64,000 nt of DNA from Reticulitermes lucifugus (GCA_026260175.1 JAKCWW010000319.1:19520-83519), one strand, 5' to 3'. Counted from the first letter of the stretch, positions 1 to 10,398 are shown. Numbers and translations are program-made. Notes: generated by a model from the letters alone, not told the origin.

Positions 1-88
1 CTATCAGTGTGATCGTGAAGCGTCGTACAATGACGAGGCCTAGGCCCCCAAGGGGCTGTCGAGACATAGAAGAAGAAGAAGAAGAAAC
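1..88 (+). repeat. 3' tail of a tRNA-derived SINE, cut by the window edge
   Basis: The segment ends in a run of GAA triplets (about 66-87) preceded by 'aggggctgtcgag'. The same tail, reverse-complemented, lies at 18091-18165, where a complete copy with a tRNA-like head is present, so this is the 3' end of that SINE family on the plus strand. The head would lie before base 1. The microsatellite-like GAA tail is typical of the 3' end of a retroposed element. Family membership is seen by direct comparison inside the window. Confidence 0.75.
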
Positions 89-418
89 TATGGGTGATTA
101 ACTTGGATAATTTGTACTTACACTTACTGTATACAGCCTGAATAATTTTACGCTTAATTCGAGTAAGTATATTCGCATTATTTTCTAAAGACCTAGTGCG
201 TACTTCCATATCCCGGAAACCGTCACAGCCTGTAGAAGGTGTGCCTGCGGTTAACGGTCAGTCAACCAAGCCAAACAGGTACAGCAGAATGTGTGCTTGG
301 AATAACAAATATATGCCACAGAATGCTCAGGAAATTTAGAAGCTGTCGATATTTCTAAATGATTCATTTCTCAGTGTGATATTTATTTCTTGTTCTGGTA
401 CTTTCTCTTTTCATGCAG
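89..418. other. No feature seen (AT-rich spacer)
   Basis: I see no repeat termini, splice-flanked open segment or RNA gene here. It is presumably intronic to, or downstream of, the 5' part of the minus-strand gene described at 1901-9602. Confidence 0.4.
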
Positions 419-473
419 GGAGAGGCATCAGTATTGCGTGTTTCACCAACCTCCGCCTTTATACACAGATGCT
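419..473 (+). other. Candidate isolated exon, unknown gene
   Basis: A pyrimidine-rich acceptor ('ctttctcttttcatgcag') precedes base 419 and a consensus donor (gtaagt) follows base 473. The 55 bases between are open in all three frames and somewhat GC-richer than their flanks. One frame reads ERHQYCVFHQPPPLYTDA. I do not recognise it. It lies inside what would be an intron of the minus-strand cadherin-like gene, on the opposite strand, and no partner exon is identified, so a chance pair of good splice sites is quite possible. Confidence 0.25.
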
Positions 474-1542
474 GTAAGTTTAAGTGCAGCTGTTTTTCAT
501 ATGTTAATGTTGTGATATGTCAGCAACGCCAACTTCAAACTCAGACCGTAGCTAACTCCTCAGACTCAACATGATACTAGTGTGACTACACGAGGGCGGT
601 GTTGCAGTTGCAGCTATCTAGGAAGATCGCGTGTCTTCCTTAATAGCACGTTTATTTTGATATTTACATAGACACATGTAAACACAACACCCACTGAGGA
701 CTGCAGTTTGAGGTACAGCCACTAATTATCATTATAATTTTCATGTTTTCCATTCTGTAGATCTCTTCCGACTTCATTCCACGTTTCACCAGGCCAAAAA
801 TATTTCGGTATTATTATAGGCTTAATTCTATTTCCAACTGCCATTCAGATATTTTCGGGAACTTCTTGTCTTAGCCTAATTACAACACCAGGGTTGTACA
901 CTCTTTTTTTTACGACGCGATATTTGTGTTTTTGCAAGACTTCGCCTTTTAGAAAATCGCGTAATAAAAATAGGGTCAGATTAGGAAAAAAATTTGGCCC
1001 GTCATACAGAATTGTATCTTCACACTGATCACTGAAATCGCATAATATTCAACATAAGTATGCCAAGTTCGCGTTATACAAACAGGGTTCGCCTCTTCAC
1101 CAATCACGTTACAGCCAATTCGTGTCAAAGAAACACACGTAATAGCAGAACTGACGGTATTAACTTTCTTATGAGTGGCCGTATCAAATGGACGGGTAAT
1201 CATAACAGTCTTACATATATATTATAAATTGCTCCGTAATATGACCAAGTTCATACAATATTCTTGCGTTCATCCGCGGGGATTTTGCTGTGATTTCCGC
1301 AGATAACCTGAAATTTATACTATGTACACATTAGAGCACTACAGGCAAAATATAAGAACAAAATTTCACTTGAGGTATCTTCTTCAATTGCATGGGCAAA
1401 ATACAACCCTGCAATGCCGACTAAAGTATCGATACCTCTTTACTGCTTCATAACTCTATCCATCTGCTCATAACCCACAATAAGAACGAGCTCGCTTAAT
1501 GCATTCTCTTCCACACAAACTAAATGCATTATATAGGGTAAA
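474..1542. other. Featureless AT-rich non-coding DNA
   Basis: I looked for the next exon of the minus-strand gene (donor seen as acttac or ctcac on the plus strand, in phase, protein-like) and found none. A 75-codon open frame at 976-1203 minus has no splice or homology support. Confidence 0.4.
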
Positions 1543-1572
1543 ACGCGCGCGCGTGTGTGTGTGTGTGTGTGT
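1543..1572. repeat. Microsatellite (CG)n(GT)n
   Basis: Uninterrupted alternating CG followed by GT dinucleotides. The pure purine-pyrimidine alternation could adopt Z-DNA, but that is inference. Confidence 0.9.
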
Positions 1573-1900
1573 ACATCTTAGTCAATAAAGTGGACACCTA
1601 TTTTCAGATCGAACGGACTTCAATCCCCTCTAGTGGCAGGTATTATGTTTTTCTTCTCCCAGTGTTAAAATTAACTACAGGGACAAAGAATGGTCTATCT
1701 GACTCCATATCCGGATTGTCTCTGTGGGATCAAACAAATTCGTATCTAATAAACATCGGGGCGCAATCCTCGGACGTGCAGTAGCCAAAGTGTAAAGTTA
1801 ATTCTCACCTCCAATCCGCCGCATGTGTTAATGCTGTTGTCTTTACGTAGAGTGCCTTAGTTACAGAATAATATAGATAATATATTGAAGAAAAACTTAC

Positions 1901-1966
1901 GAGTTCCTCGGCTCTCTTCGATGTCCAGGATAATATTGGACTGCCCTGTCTCCACTTCGCACAACC
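1901..1966 (-). CDS. Cad99C: Coding exon 2 of a Cad99C / protocadherin-15-like gene (start of first cadherin repeat)
   Basis: Read on the minus strand, a pyrimidine-rich acceptor (tcttttgttttag) ends at 1967, the exon runs 1966 to 1901, and a consensus donor (gtaagt) begins at 1900. Its length is 66 bases, with phase-1 introns at both ends. Joined to the exon ending at 9512, the split codon gives Gly and the frame continues LCEVETGQSNIILDIEESRG, then T. A Cys followed by about ten residues and then I-x-x-DxEESR-GT is, as far as I recall, how the first extracellular cadherin repeat starts in vertebrate PCDH15 and insect Cad99C, which also have a small exon here. Those proteins are single-pass cadherins of stereocilia and microvilli. 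The next exon is not in the window. The exon structure is seen directly. The family assignment is from memory of the motif and covers only about 20 residues. Confidence 0.6.
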
Positions 1967-3552
1967 CTAAAACAAAAGACACGTAATTTATGCACAAAAA
2001 TTTTTATAAAGGAAATAAGACACTTCAGTCTTTCCTTAAGATGCTTGTACGTACCTAGAGAGAGAAAATAAAATATAGACTATTAATTCTATAAATAAAA
2101 ACGTATAATCTTTCCGTAAAAATTTGTTAGGACAACACATACATGGATTTTAAATACCTATCTGTAAAATATTACCTTAAAATTTCTCACAGTCGTCGTA
2201 TTAAAATATTTAATATAGCGTAGTAATTATGTGCTGCGTATAAAACATATCATTAGAGTGAAAAATCAAGTTAAGATAAAGTGAGCCGGGGGGGCAGTGG
2301 GCACGTACGAGAGAAAAGAGTACACAGTTTTAATGGGAAAACTTGAAAAGGGGAAGAGATTTCTTGGAGATCTTCGCGTAGATGGGAGGATAATATTAAA
2401 ATTGATTTTCAAACTTAGGGTGTGAATATGTGGTCTCGCTTTATCTAGCTCAGAAGAGGGTCGAGTTGTCGTTCGTTGTGAACGAAACTTCGGGTTTCAC
2501 AAAAGACAGAACATAATTTTGATCAGCTTAGAGACTGTAAGCTTTACAAGCATGTCTCCGCTCCATGGAGTTAGATGTTTGAAACTGTAGTAATATATGA
2601 CGTATAGAGTGTAATGCAGCATAAGTAGCATATTTTTATATGTGATATAAATATAGATGCAATTAATAACACTATTCTGTTGACTGTAAGAATTTAAGTT
2701 GGAAACTGAGGAGGTGCATTAGCTTCCTCAGCAGGCCAGTGCGTGACTATCGCTTTATATTAATGAGCTACGGGCTGCATGGCATTAGTCAGTCGCGTTT
2801 GGTCCCGCTACACTTTGTCATTGTCAGTTTATCGTAATTTTTTCCTACAAGATTCATAATCTCTGACTGTGTTGCAGACTACCCGCAGCGCGGGCTGCCT
2901 TAAGTGAAACATTCTCACGTACACTGACGCAAAAACCAAGGTGGCTACTTAAAAAACGAGACTGCATTTTGAACCTTTTATTCGTTTCTGTTGTATAAAG
3001 ACGAAGGCACTAAAAACTTTCTCCTTTACTACCACGTAAAATACTTTACATTTACGTAATAATAAATTTACACTTCGGATCGAAGAGTGATGCAGGCAAC
3101 CTTGCTCAAACGTTTCTGTTGTTTGGCAACTTTCAAACGTACTTAAAAAAATAGTGAAAATATTAATCACTGGAGCGATTCCGAGTGGTTTCTGCATAAT
3201 GAATCCAACATAAATGGGAATTACATTCCAGAACGGAAAGCACTAGTGTATGTAATTTAAACAGCTAGTTACCTTTCATTACTCCTGAGTTTTGACTCGG
3301 AATAGACAGAAACTGTGCCATTTAAAGTTTCAAGCACAAATATGCCACCAGTTTGACCCACAGTAGAGGCACATACTATTATGTGTTAAAGTTAGGTTGT
3401 CAACTCTTTAAATCCTTTCATGTAATTCCAGCGGCTCTCATGTTAAATATCTCCGTATTAAGCCCAGTGATACTTTGTAGCTTTCATGTGTTTTTTGGCC
3501 GTTTATCTAAACATCGTTAAGAGATACAACATTTTTTCCTACGAATTCCACA
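1967..3552. other. Intron of the cadherin-like gene, proximal part; no discrete element recognised
   Basis: This is the start of the 7.5 kb intron between the two coding exons. It is AT-rich, with no SINE head, terminal inverted repeat or exon that I can support. Confidence 0.4.
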
Positions 3553-3585
3553 CAGTGGGCCACTATTCTTCTTAGTGGTCCACTG
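3553..3585. repeat. Short hairpin, 12-bp arms
   Basis: cagtgggccact and agtggtccactg are reverse complements with one mismatch, separated by 9 bases. It may be a remnant of a small foldback element. Confidence 0.6.
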
Positions 3586-3823
3586 TAGAGTAAACATAAA
3601 AAAGAAACACATAGATACATAACTACTTGTGAAGGAAAATGTCAGCATTGATATAGATATTTATTGGCAACTTTAGTACAAATTTGTAAGGAAATAGAAA
3701 CGTCTAACATAATTTTATATATTAGACATTTTAGCAACATTTTATCACATGGTACTGTAAATTAATTTTATTCATCACATCCTTGACAACATTTTATCAT
3801 AAATTTATTCCCTTGAAAATAAA

Positions 3824-3868
3824 TTCTGCCTCAAGATGGCCTTCATGGGCCAAAACATGTAGGAGGAA
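3824..3868 (+). repeat. Hammerhead-like hairpin motif (mutated copy)
   Basis: The order is stem I 5' side (ttctgcc), CTCAAGA, T, stem II GGCC (3838-3841) with GGCC (3848-3851), AAAAC, ATGT, A, then GGAGGAAT, which partly pairs with the 5' side. Compared with the copies at 8212 and 3999 it has G-to-C in the first core box and GAAAC changed to AAAAC. It is likely a decayed member of the same dispersed motif. Confidence 0.4.
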
Positions 3869-3923
3869 TATTACGAAGTAACAAATGGTTTTACATTGTT
3901 CATACCGTGTAATGTCGCTAATC

Positions 3924-4229
3924 AAATCACACAATACTCAGCCCAACAAAATGCACTGTTATTATGTTCAGACATTCTATATTACAATATCTGTAAATCA
4001 ATCCAACATGTTTCGATCCCTCATGGGATCATCATCATCAGGGATTTGTATATATTTTTAACATGTACATATATTGTTAGTTCTGCTTGTGCAATCTCAC
4101 TTTTATACGAATCCCTAATGATGATCCCATGAGGGATCAGAGCATGTTGGATTGCTTTACAGATATTGTAATAGAGAATATCTGAAAATAAATAGAATGT
4201 AGTTTGTTGGGCTGAGTATTGTGTGATTT
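3924..4229. mobile_element. Foldback MITE with 27-bp perfect terminal inverted repeats
   Basis: Bases 3924-3950 and 4203-4229 are exact reverse complements (starting aaatcacacaatactcagcc). The inversion continues inward with divergence: 'ttacaatatctgtaaa' and 'catgttggatt' recur on both arms, so nearly the whole 306 bases can fold back on itself. Each arm carries a copy of the hammerhead-like motif, at 3999-4047 (minus) and 4111-4155 (plus). There is no coding capacity and no clear target-site duplication. It is non-autonomous. The superfamily is not assigned. Confidence 0.8.
3999..4047 (-). ncRNA. Hammerhead-like motif, best-kept core in the foldback element
   Basis: On the minus strand: AAATCC, CTGATGA, a short linker, GATCCC-ATGA-GGGATC (perfect 6-bp stem II), GAAAC, ATGT, T, GGATTG. 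The outer segments pair as stem I, ACATGT can make a two-base-pair stem III, and the position before stem I is T, an allowed cleavage base in hammerheads. The departure from a canonical hammerhead is the linker between the A of CTGATGA and stem II. Activity is not shown by sequence alone. Confidence 0.35.
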
Positions 4230-4794
4230 AACAAAGGGTTATTGGTAATTACGTATAAATGTGCAATTAGTTGGGACAAATATTGTATAGCTAATTAATT
4301 GCACGGACTATTTGCAACACAAAATCTTTAAGAGACTATTATGATGATGGTGTTCTAAAATTTAACGCCGTGTTCTTCGGCTAAAATGTATAAATATTTA
4401 AGAGGAAATTTCTGCCTTCAACATCAGGGTAGAAGAGTGCAATTTGCCAAGTTTCTGCAGAGTAGCCTCCCCACAGAGAACCAGTATATGGCTCTTGTTT
4501 TTCTCATGACTTATGTATTAAGGTTATGGTCTTCTGAGACATGACGACGTGTAGGTTACTCAATATATACCAATGTTTCAGAGAAATCTGCTGCCTTCTT
4601 TTCTGAACTAGGGGGTAGCAAGTTTCTCCCATTTTTAGAGATCAAAATACATAGCGGCACATCTCACAATACTGTAAACTTAGTACCACGTGTTTACTTA
4701 ATGGTGTTTTCTATTGGTAAGATTATGAAGCCGAATGATAAAATATTTTGAAAGTCTGTGGATGGAAGTGTTTATGGCTCATTTTAAAGTAATG
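4230..4794. other. Non-coding DNA with possible decayed repeat pieces
   Basis: Two places (about 4408-4450 and 4555-4615) carry 'ctgccttc' next to 'gtttcagag' or 'catcaggg', resembling the element end at 50930-51000. They are too degraded to delimit. Confidence 0.3.
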
Positions 4795-4925
4795 TCAACG
4801 CATTTGTCTGGTGAGGGTGAGCGAAACCACAATAAACCTCAAAGCAACAATATTGCGGTCCAAAATTTGAAACCGGGACTTTCAGAACCCGAATCAGGAC
4901 TCGAACTACGACGTTCGATCAGTTT
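4795..4925 (-). repeat. Degraded tRNA-derived SINE, GGGACTGAGGAA-type
   Basis: The order matches a SINE type also seen at 13372 and 19285: a purine-rich 'tgagggtgagcgaaaccacaa' stretch, 'aaacctca', then a weak reverse-strand B box near 'aaaatttgaaaccgggac'. The tRNA-like head would be at the higher coordinates. It is heavily mutated, and the assignment rests on collinear pieces. Confidence 0.4.
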
Positions 4926-5049
4926 CCATTATATTAATAAAAGTGACCACATTCAGCCAATATTTGTAGACTTGTAGTCCCTAAAACTGCAACCCCTGTT
5001 GGGAAAACCTCCTTCAGAAATATTTAAACTATAGCCTAGACACGCATAT

Positions 5050-5081
5050 CCACACACACATACACAAACACACACACACAC
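5050..5081. repeat. Microsatellite (CA)n, interrupted
   Basis: CA dinucleotides with two single-base interruptions. Confidence 0.85.
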
Positions 5082-5637
5082 TATTAAAAAAAGATTTGTC
5101 CAGATTTTAACAAATATCATGGCGACCAAACTCATTTCATATGTTGTAGTTTAATTCAGCAGCACGTGTTTCTTAAACTCTATGCTAATATTGACACGTG
5201 CACCACTACTTCACCGACAGGGTAATCTTCAGGTCTATTGAACATGAATAAGCATTTTAGAACAGGGTTCGCCTTTTAGTCTGACTGACTTGCTTATTAG
5301 CTTAACCTGCTTATCGGAGATTCAAAAATAAAGAGATGTTACGCTATTATTATGCCTGTATTTGCGCAGCTTTCAGTACTAATGTTCGAAAGGATCACAT
5401 GATTCTTTGTAAATTAACACGAATAAAATTTTGTCTTCTTACTCCCTAACTTGCCGATGTCATGAAACCACAAACGGCCGAAAGAAGATTTAAAATGTAT
5501 TAATGAAGTAAGAACAGAGCACATGAAAGTTGTAGGGTCAAAACCGAAGTATTTATTTTAAGTATATCTCAGTCAGTAGGCAACATCCGAAATAACTACA
5601 GGGCAGTGAACCAAGGACTTCCACAGCCTGATATTTG

Positions 5638-5775
5638 GGATCCTCACAGCGGTGTTGTTGTTAAGGATTCAAGTCTTCTGGAATGTTACGCCCTGTAGAC
5701 TGATACAGAGTTACCGACCTTTAAATAAAGCTTATTTCCTTCGCAAATCCATTAACTACTTACTAGTCTATAGGG
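5638..5775 (+). repeat. Dispersed repeat copy A (shared with 13721 and 23555)
   Basis: It starts 'tcacagcggtg', has 'tcttctggaatgttacgcc' and 'accgacctttaaa', and ends 'taactacttactagtc'. The same landmarks in the same order and spacing occur at 13721-13855 and 23555-23745. The internal 'cttctggaatgttacgcc' matches the terminus of the foldback family at 43544. Confidence 0.6.
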
Positions 5776-7399
5776 TGTAAAGCCTTAAATTACTAATAGG
5801 GGAAGAGGCCCATTGACAATTTAATGTTGTCTTTTATAGGTGAAATTATGAATATGTGGTCGTAAGACGATTAACGCCATCTATGAGGCAGTAAAAATAA
5901 CTACGCCTTCTGTGAGTGACTAATAAACACACTTAGTTAATTAGCCACAAATCCTCTTCTACTATTTTAAATTATTATTACAAACAGACGTTAGGAGCGA
6001 TTTCAGTATATAAAGCGCCAGCTAGTATGTCGGAAAAATGCACTTTAGTTAAACGTCTATGAATGGAAAGCAAGTTAATATAATATATATCGTGCACTGC
6101 AGGAGTACTGAGAATTGTCCGTTAGCATAGAACAGGGGTGACCACAAAGCAGCTATCACACGTCACTGGTGAATGTCGCGGAATTTGCCTATAAAAGTAA
6201 TATTCGGGTAGTTTACATGCACACGAGGCTGATCGTGACAGGCGTTGTGCAAGGTTTTCTCAAAGAGACTCATAACTAACAGAAACTGACTTAATGCAGT
6301 TGGATGAACAGTACTGAAAAGCCATCAAATAAGGCAAAAAATAATTTATTTTATTAATTGATATCTCTTGCCCAAGTTGAATTATAAAGTGCCGTTCCTG
6401 AAGCTTGTTTAGCTGGCCGCCCATGGTATGTAAGACGCGTGATTGACTGCTGTGTGTATAGACAAGGAGTACAGTGGGAGATCAACAAACCTAATCTTCA
6501 GGCCTGTTATCAAGATGTTATGTCAAATAATTTGAATGATGTAATATATCTAGAAGGAAGTGAATTATTTCCGCATTCCTACGTTGATAAAGGTGTGCAA
6601 TTTGTGCGGAGGCAAAGTTCAATGTATTTTGGATAAATTTAGAATGACCTAATTTTTCGAATTTACGCACCAGCGCCTTTATTCTAAAGAAGAGAGAGTT
6701 GTTTAAATCATTTTCTAAAATTTTACATGAAAAACTGTACATAAGACACAAAAGTAAAATGACAGGCATATTTGATAATAAAAAGAGTATATGTAGGCTT
6801 GAACATTATCTAAAAAGTGTTCCTATCTCAGAAGTTCAAACGAAGCTCAAGTTGGTAACAATGATGATGATGGAACATTAAAAAATAGAAAAACTTCTAA
6901 TGACGTGATTCTCGTACACTATTTCAGGTAAATCCATCGAAAGCAGGACGTATATATGAAGAGTGACAAATATATCCAGCACTTATATTTTCTTATAAAA
7001 GAAGGGATATAATTTAAAAATTACATAGCAGAGGTGCCAACACCTTAATGTAGTATATCAAATATGATCGCATGACAAAGTTTCGGGAAAACAGAAAAAG
7101 AAGCCATCTGCTCCTGGTGAAATTCCGATTGTAGTTAGGGGAATTAACAGTTACCGTTGCTAGGAGTTTAGTGTTAAGACTGCTAATATGTTAGGTCTGT
7201 TTAACCGAGAGAGATGAAGGACGCGAAATTTGTCTTCGTGACGACTATATTTGTATATTTTGACAGATAATATTGACCACAAACGATTTTGAATATTTAA
7301 GGGAAGAAAGAACGTAATTATTGAAATTTCCGGTAAATAAATAAATATTTCCTGATATTTGAGGCCTTCAAGGAGGTGTGACGACGTGTAGATTTGTCC
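5776..7399. other. Intronic DNA, no recognised element
   Basis: AT-rich. The open frames here (65-83 codons on both strands around 6440-6880) overlap one another on opposite strands, lack splice context and have no recognisable product. Confidence 0.4.
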
Positions 7400-7640
7400 T
7401 TCAACACTGAAGGTAGGTGAAACCAATTTCCCCGAAACGATGGTAAATTTTTAACCAAATTACACTCCGTTACGTGGGATAAAACAAAGTTCTTAACCAG
7501 CGCTTCCTTTCGGTTGCCAATCCTACGATATGCAACTCTTTGTTTCACTGCAGTGAACCGTCTGGCAGACACTTCCTTTAATGGGTTCGAGTCATTATCG
7601 CGGATGTGTGAATGGAATGGGATAGAGTTCATGTCCAAGA
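7400..7640 (+). repeat. Degraded composite repeat with GAAAC hairpin and tRNA-like B box
   Basis: At 7407-7439 'ctgaaggtagg' is followed by a 'ggtgaaa...tttcccc' stem and 'gaaacga', resembling the hammerhead-like motif elsewhere. At about 7580-7592 'tgggttcgagtca' resembles a pol III B box preceded by tRNA-like arms. The boundaries are uncertain. Confidence 0.3.
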
Positions 7641-8211
7641 GTGTGTTCAGTACACTCACTAACCTGAAGCTGGGTGGACAAGTAAACAATAGGTGCGACG
7701 GTGTTAAACAAACATACGTTTCTTTCAGAGACAATAGACTAAGAATAGTTCACTCTAAGCTTTCTGGTTATAGGAGTTCTTTGCACGAATCGAACCTACT
7801 GGAGTCACTATGAAGGGGTCATATTTTTCTTTTCCCCTTGTAACAAGGCCAGAGATTTGTATAATACTCCATAATATATCAAGTAGGTTTAATATATAGT
7901 GTCCCTCAAACTGTACTTTATTCTGTATCTGTCCATCATAAGCACCGCGAAATTTATGTGCAACCCCATAAAATTTTTGAATGAATAAATCGTCTAGGGA
8001 ACATTGGTGCGTGACCTAATATACAAGCGTGTTATGGTACTGAAACCATTTGAAATTATCCACAGTGTGTACGTACTTGTTATAACACACGTATAATTAC
8101 AATTATAATTTTAACATAAGGCGTCATGTGGTATTTTAACAAGACTTTTAAGGTACCCAAAACCAACTAGGCTTGTGTATTTTTAAATGTCTTTTTAAGT
8201 GTTCTGTGTGT

Positions 8212-8255
8212 CTCCCCTGAGGATGGTGTGACGTTACACCGAAACATGTGGGGAG
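8212..8255 (+). ncRNA. Hammerhead-like hairpin motif
   Basis: Stem I is CTCCC (8212-8216) with GGGAG (8251-8255). The core is CTGAGGA (8217-8223), then one extra T. Stem II is GGTGT (8225-8229) with ACACC (8236-8240). GAAAC (8241-8245) and ATGT follow, then G at 8250. All stems pair perfectly. A canonical hammerhead would have stem II abutting CTGANGA and a base other than G at the cleavage position, so this copy is probably not a self-cleaver even if the family once was. Confidence 0.4.
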
Positions 8256-8754
8256 TTTTATAGAGTTTGTTACATTGTACTTCAATATAGTTTACGAGTT
8301 GGTGGCAATAAGTGTGTTGCACTGAAACCACATTTAAACCTTTTATTTTAATTAACATTTAGTTATTATAAAAACATGGTCTATAAAAAGTGCTAAAAAT
8401 CTTAGTTGTCAAATGCAAATCTGTGAAAAAGATAATCTTTAATCTTACTGACGGTCGCCCATTAAAATTGTTGCACGTAAGGAGAATAGAGGGTTTAATG
8501 AGGCACTAGAATTGTAATGACTAAATAAGTCTGTTTGAAGCCACTGACACAGAGTGTAAGATTGCCTAGAGGAAAGAGTAAATAAATCAATTGCAACTTG
8601 AATCACAAGAGGTGGCCACAATAATGCAGAGTAAGAGTGATGCTGTCTGTTGTAACTTCTGATAAAACAAATGGCATTGCACGAACGTAAGTCCGAACGC
8701 AGGTGTATGACGTTGAATGTGGTATGGAGACTCTATAGGATAACAGGTCAATGC

Positions 8755-8960
8755 AACTTAAGGCAGTGCCATTGCTCAGGTAGTTAGTCGTCGGCTTGTC
8801 ATCTCAGAAGCCAACGTTTAATACCAGGACTCTGTGTGTAGGACTTGTTCTGGTCAAACAAGCATTGGGACTAGTTTCCCTTCGAGTACTTCGGTTTTCC
8901 CCTGTCAGTATCGATCCACAAGTGCTTCATACTCATTAGTCTGCCATCGACGCTATATAA
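8755..8960 (+). repeat. Degraded tRNA-derived SINE, second family
   Basis: A tRNA-like head ('gctcaggtagttagtcg', then 'tcatctcagaagccaacg') is followed by a body containing 'gagtacttcggttttccc', 'ccacaagtgcttcatactcat' and 'gacgctatataat'. The body recurs at 21100-21190. The B box is poorly kept. Confidence 0.45.
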
Positions 8961-9511
8961 TATTATGTGACAGCGTCGTTCAGTAACGAATCAAAGAGAT
9001 ATTCATGTTCTTTTGCCGAAAGCTGGATACTAAGGAACAGCAATTAAACAAGACTGAAACCTCTGTAGAGGAAATTCCTCAAATCAGAAGTACGATTTGC
9101 ACGAAGAGACCCGAAAACACCTCGAAAGAGAAAGAATAAGTGGAAGTTGCAAATACTGAATTAAAAAAATAAAGCCGTTCCTTTACATGTCAATTACAAA
9201 TTTTTATTGATTATATATATAAAACCTTTATAATACACGAGGTGTATATAGTATTAAAATTCATATATTTTAAATCCTACTTTATTAATTTCATGCCCCT
9301 AAATATACCACCTCTGTGGTGCTTCTCTTTCCTCACGTTTTTTACAACTCGGTCCGGTCCCCAGGCAGATATTTGAATCTTCGACGTCATAAATACGAAG
9401 CACCGGAACTTGCGATGTCTTTTCGTGTTCGTGTTTCTTGTTTTTGGGCGTCACATATTTTTTTAGGTCAGAGGTCTGTGACAGTAATGTTTTGGCGTTT
9501 TAGCAACTTAC
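8961..9511. other. Distal part of intron 1 of the cadherin-like gene
   Basis: Non-coding. The donor of the signal-peptide exon is at 9511-9506 (minus strand gtaagt). Confidence 0.5.
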
Positions 9512-9602
9512 CAGGTCTTGCGTATCCCGTGTGTAGCGTCCCTGCTAATATCAACACGAACCACAGAGCAGACGCACATTTTCTCCTCGTCATAGTTCAA
9601 GC
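9512..9602 (-). CDS. Cad99C: Coding exon 1: signal peptide of a Cad99C / protocadherin-15-like gene
   Basis: On the minus strand an acceptor-like sequence (ttatgttacttacag) ends at 9603, and nine bases later comes the ATG at 9593. Twenty-seven codons follow, ending RP plus one base before a perfect donor (gtaagt, from 9511). The peptide starts MTRRKCASALWFVLILAGT and continues LHTGYARP: a basic n-region, an uninterrupted hydrophobic core and a small-residue cleavage site near GYA. This is a textbook secretory signal. The phase-1 end matches the exon at 1966, with the split codon giving Gly. An upstream non-coding exon is likely if the acceptor is used. It would lie above 9602, and no promoter is identified. 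The signal peptide and splice phase are seen directly. The gene name depends on the next exon's similarity. Confidence 0.65.
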
Positions 9603-10305
9603 CTGTAAGTAACATAAAAAACAGTGTTTTAAGAAATAAATTAGGGAGTGCCCTGTATATTTGGTTCCTTCCTGCAAACTCTATTAAAACTAAGACATCA
9701 ACATGTACTGTAATTATAAAGTCACATAAAAGAAAAACTTAATTAATGTTCATATTCTTTTTGTTCTACTGTGATACGTGTAATCTTAAAATATGTTAAT
9801 TGCTTTCCACACTAGGATAAATATATGACATAATAAGATTTGTTCCGACTTCGTCATTTTCATTAATTGTAATATGTACAACATAATAATTTAATTAGAT
9901 TATAAACTCCTGTCAACATGTGGATTGCTTTTTTGCTGGGGACCTGTACGGCTTTTACCTGTAATCGAGATATGTTAGTTGTTTCTCTAGTAGAAGCAGA
10001 GGTAGCAGTTGTGTTATTTTTTCTTCATTGGAAGATAATAGGCTAATGCTGCTTACTCCTTACGACTGTCCTCTCTTTGAAGAAAAATAAATGATAGGTT
10101 TAAGGGTTTTTACGTCAGTTCATCCTTCCGAATTAAACGGGGGAATTCACTTGAAATGTCAAGTAATAATATGCCTTGGAACTGTACCACCACCCTGAGT
10201 TTAAAAAATATAATCGCAAATTTAATTTCAAAAATATTACACACTGTAGTAACACAGTGAAGATTACAAACACAGTGTAGTTAATACCAAATGAGTAAAT
10301 TCATT
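9603..10305. other. Region upstream of the signal-peptide exon; no TATA box or Inr I can defend
   Basis: AT-rich sequence without a convincing core promoter or untranslated exon. I expect this to be intron, because an acceptor-like site immediately precedes the exon. Confidence 0.3.
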
Positions 10306-10398
10306 TTAAATAAATAGACCAACTAATGCACTATTTCACCACTTTAATGTAGTGTCTTTCAGTGGTCAAATAGTGCATTAGTTGGTCTATTTATTTAA
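10306..10398. repeat. Near-perfect 93-base hairpin (38-bp arms, 17-base loop)
   Basis: Bases 10306-10343 and 10361-10398 are reverse complements with a single mismatch. The arms begin ttaaataaatagaccaacta. Both ends are TTAA. It could be a tiny MITE, an internally deleted foldback element or a recent palindromic insertion. The near identity of the arms suggests it is young or maintained. Confidence 0.85.

Noticed and set aside
1805-1860. Possible third exon of the cadherin-like gene (minus donor gtgag near 1806)
   Set aside because: No acceptable acceptor in phase, and the translation does not resemble the expected cadherin sequence.
7318-7813. 138-codon minus and 99-codon plus overlapping frames
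   Set aside because: They overlap on opposite strands in a degraded repeat. There is no splice context or recognisable family.
9316-9612. 98-codon plus-strand frame
   Set aside because: It is the antisense shadow of the minus-strand signal-peptide exon and adjacent intron.
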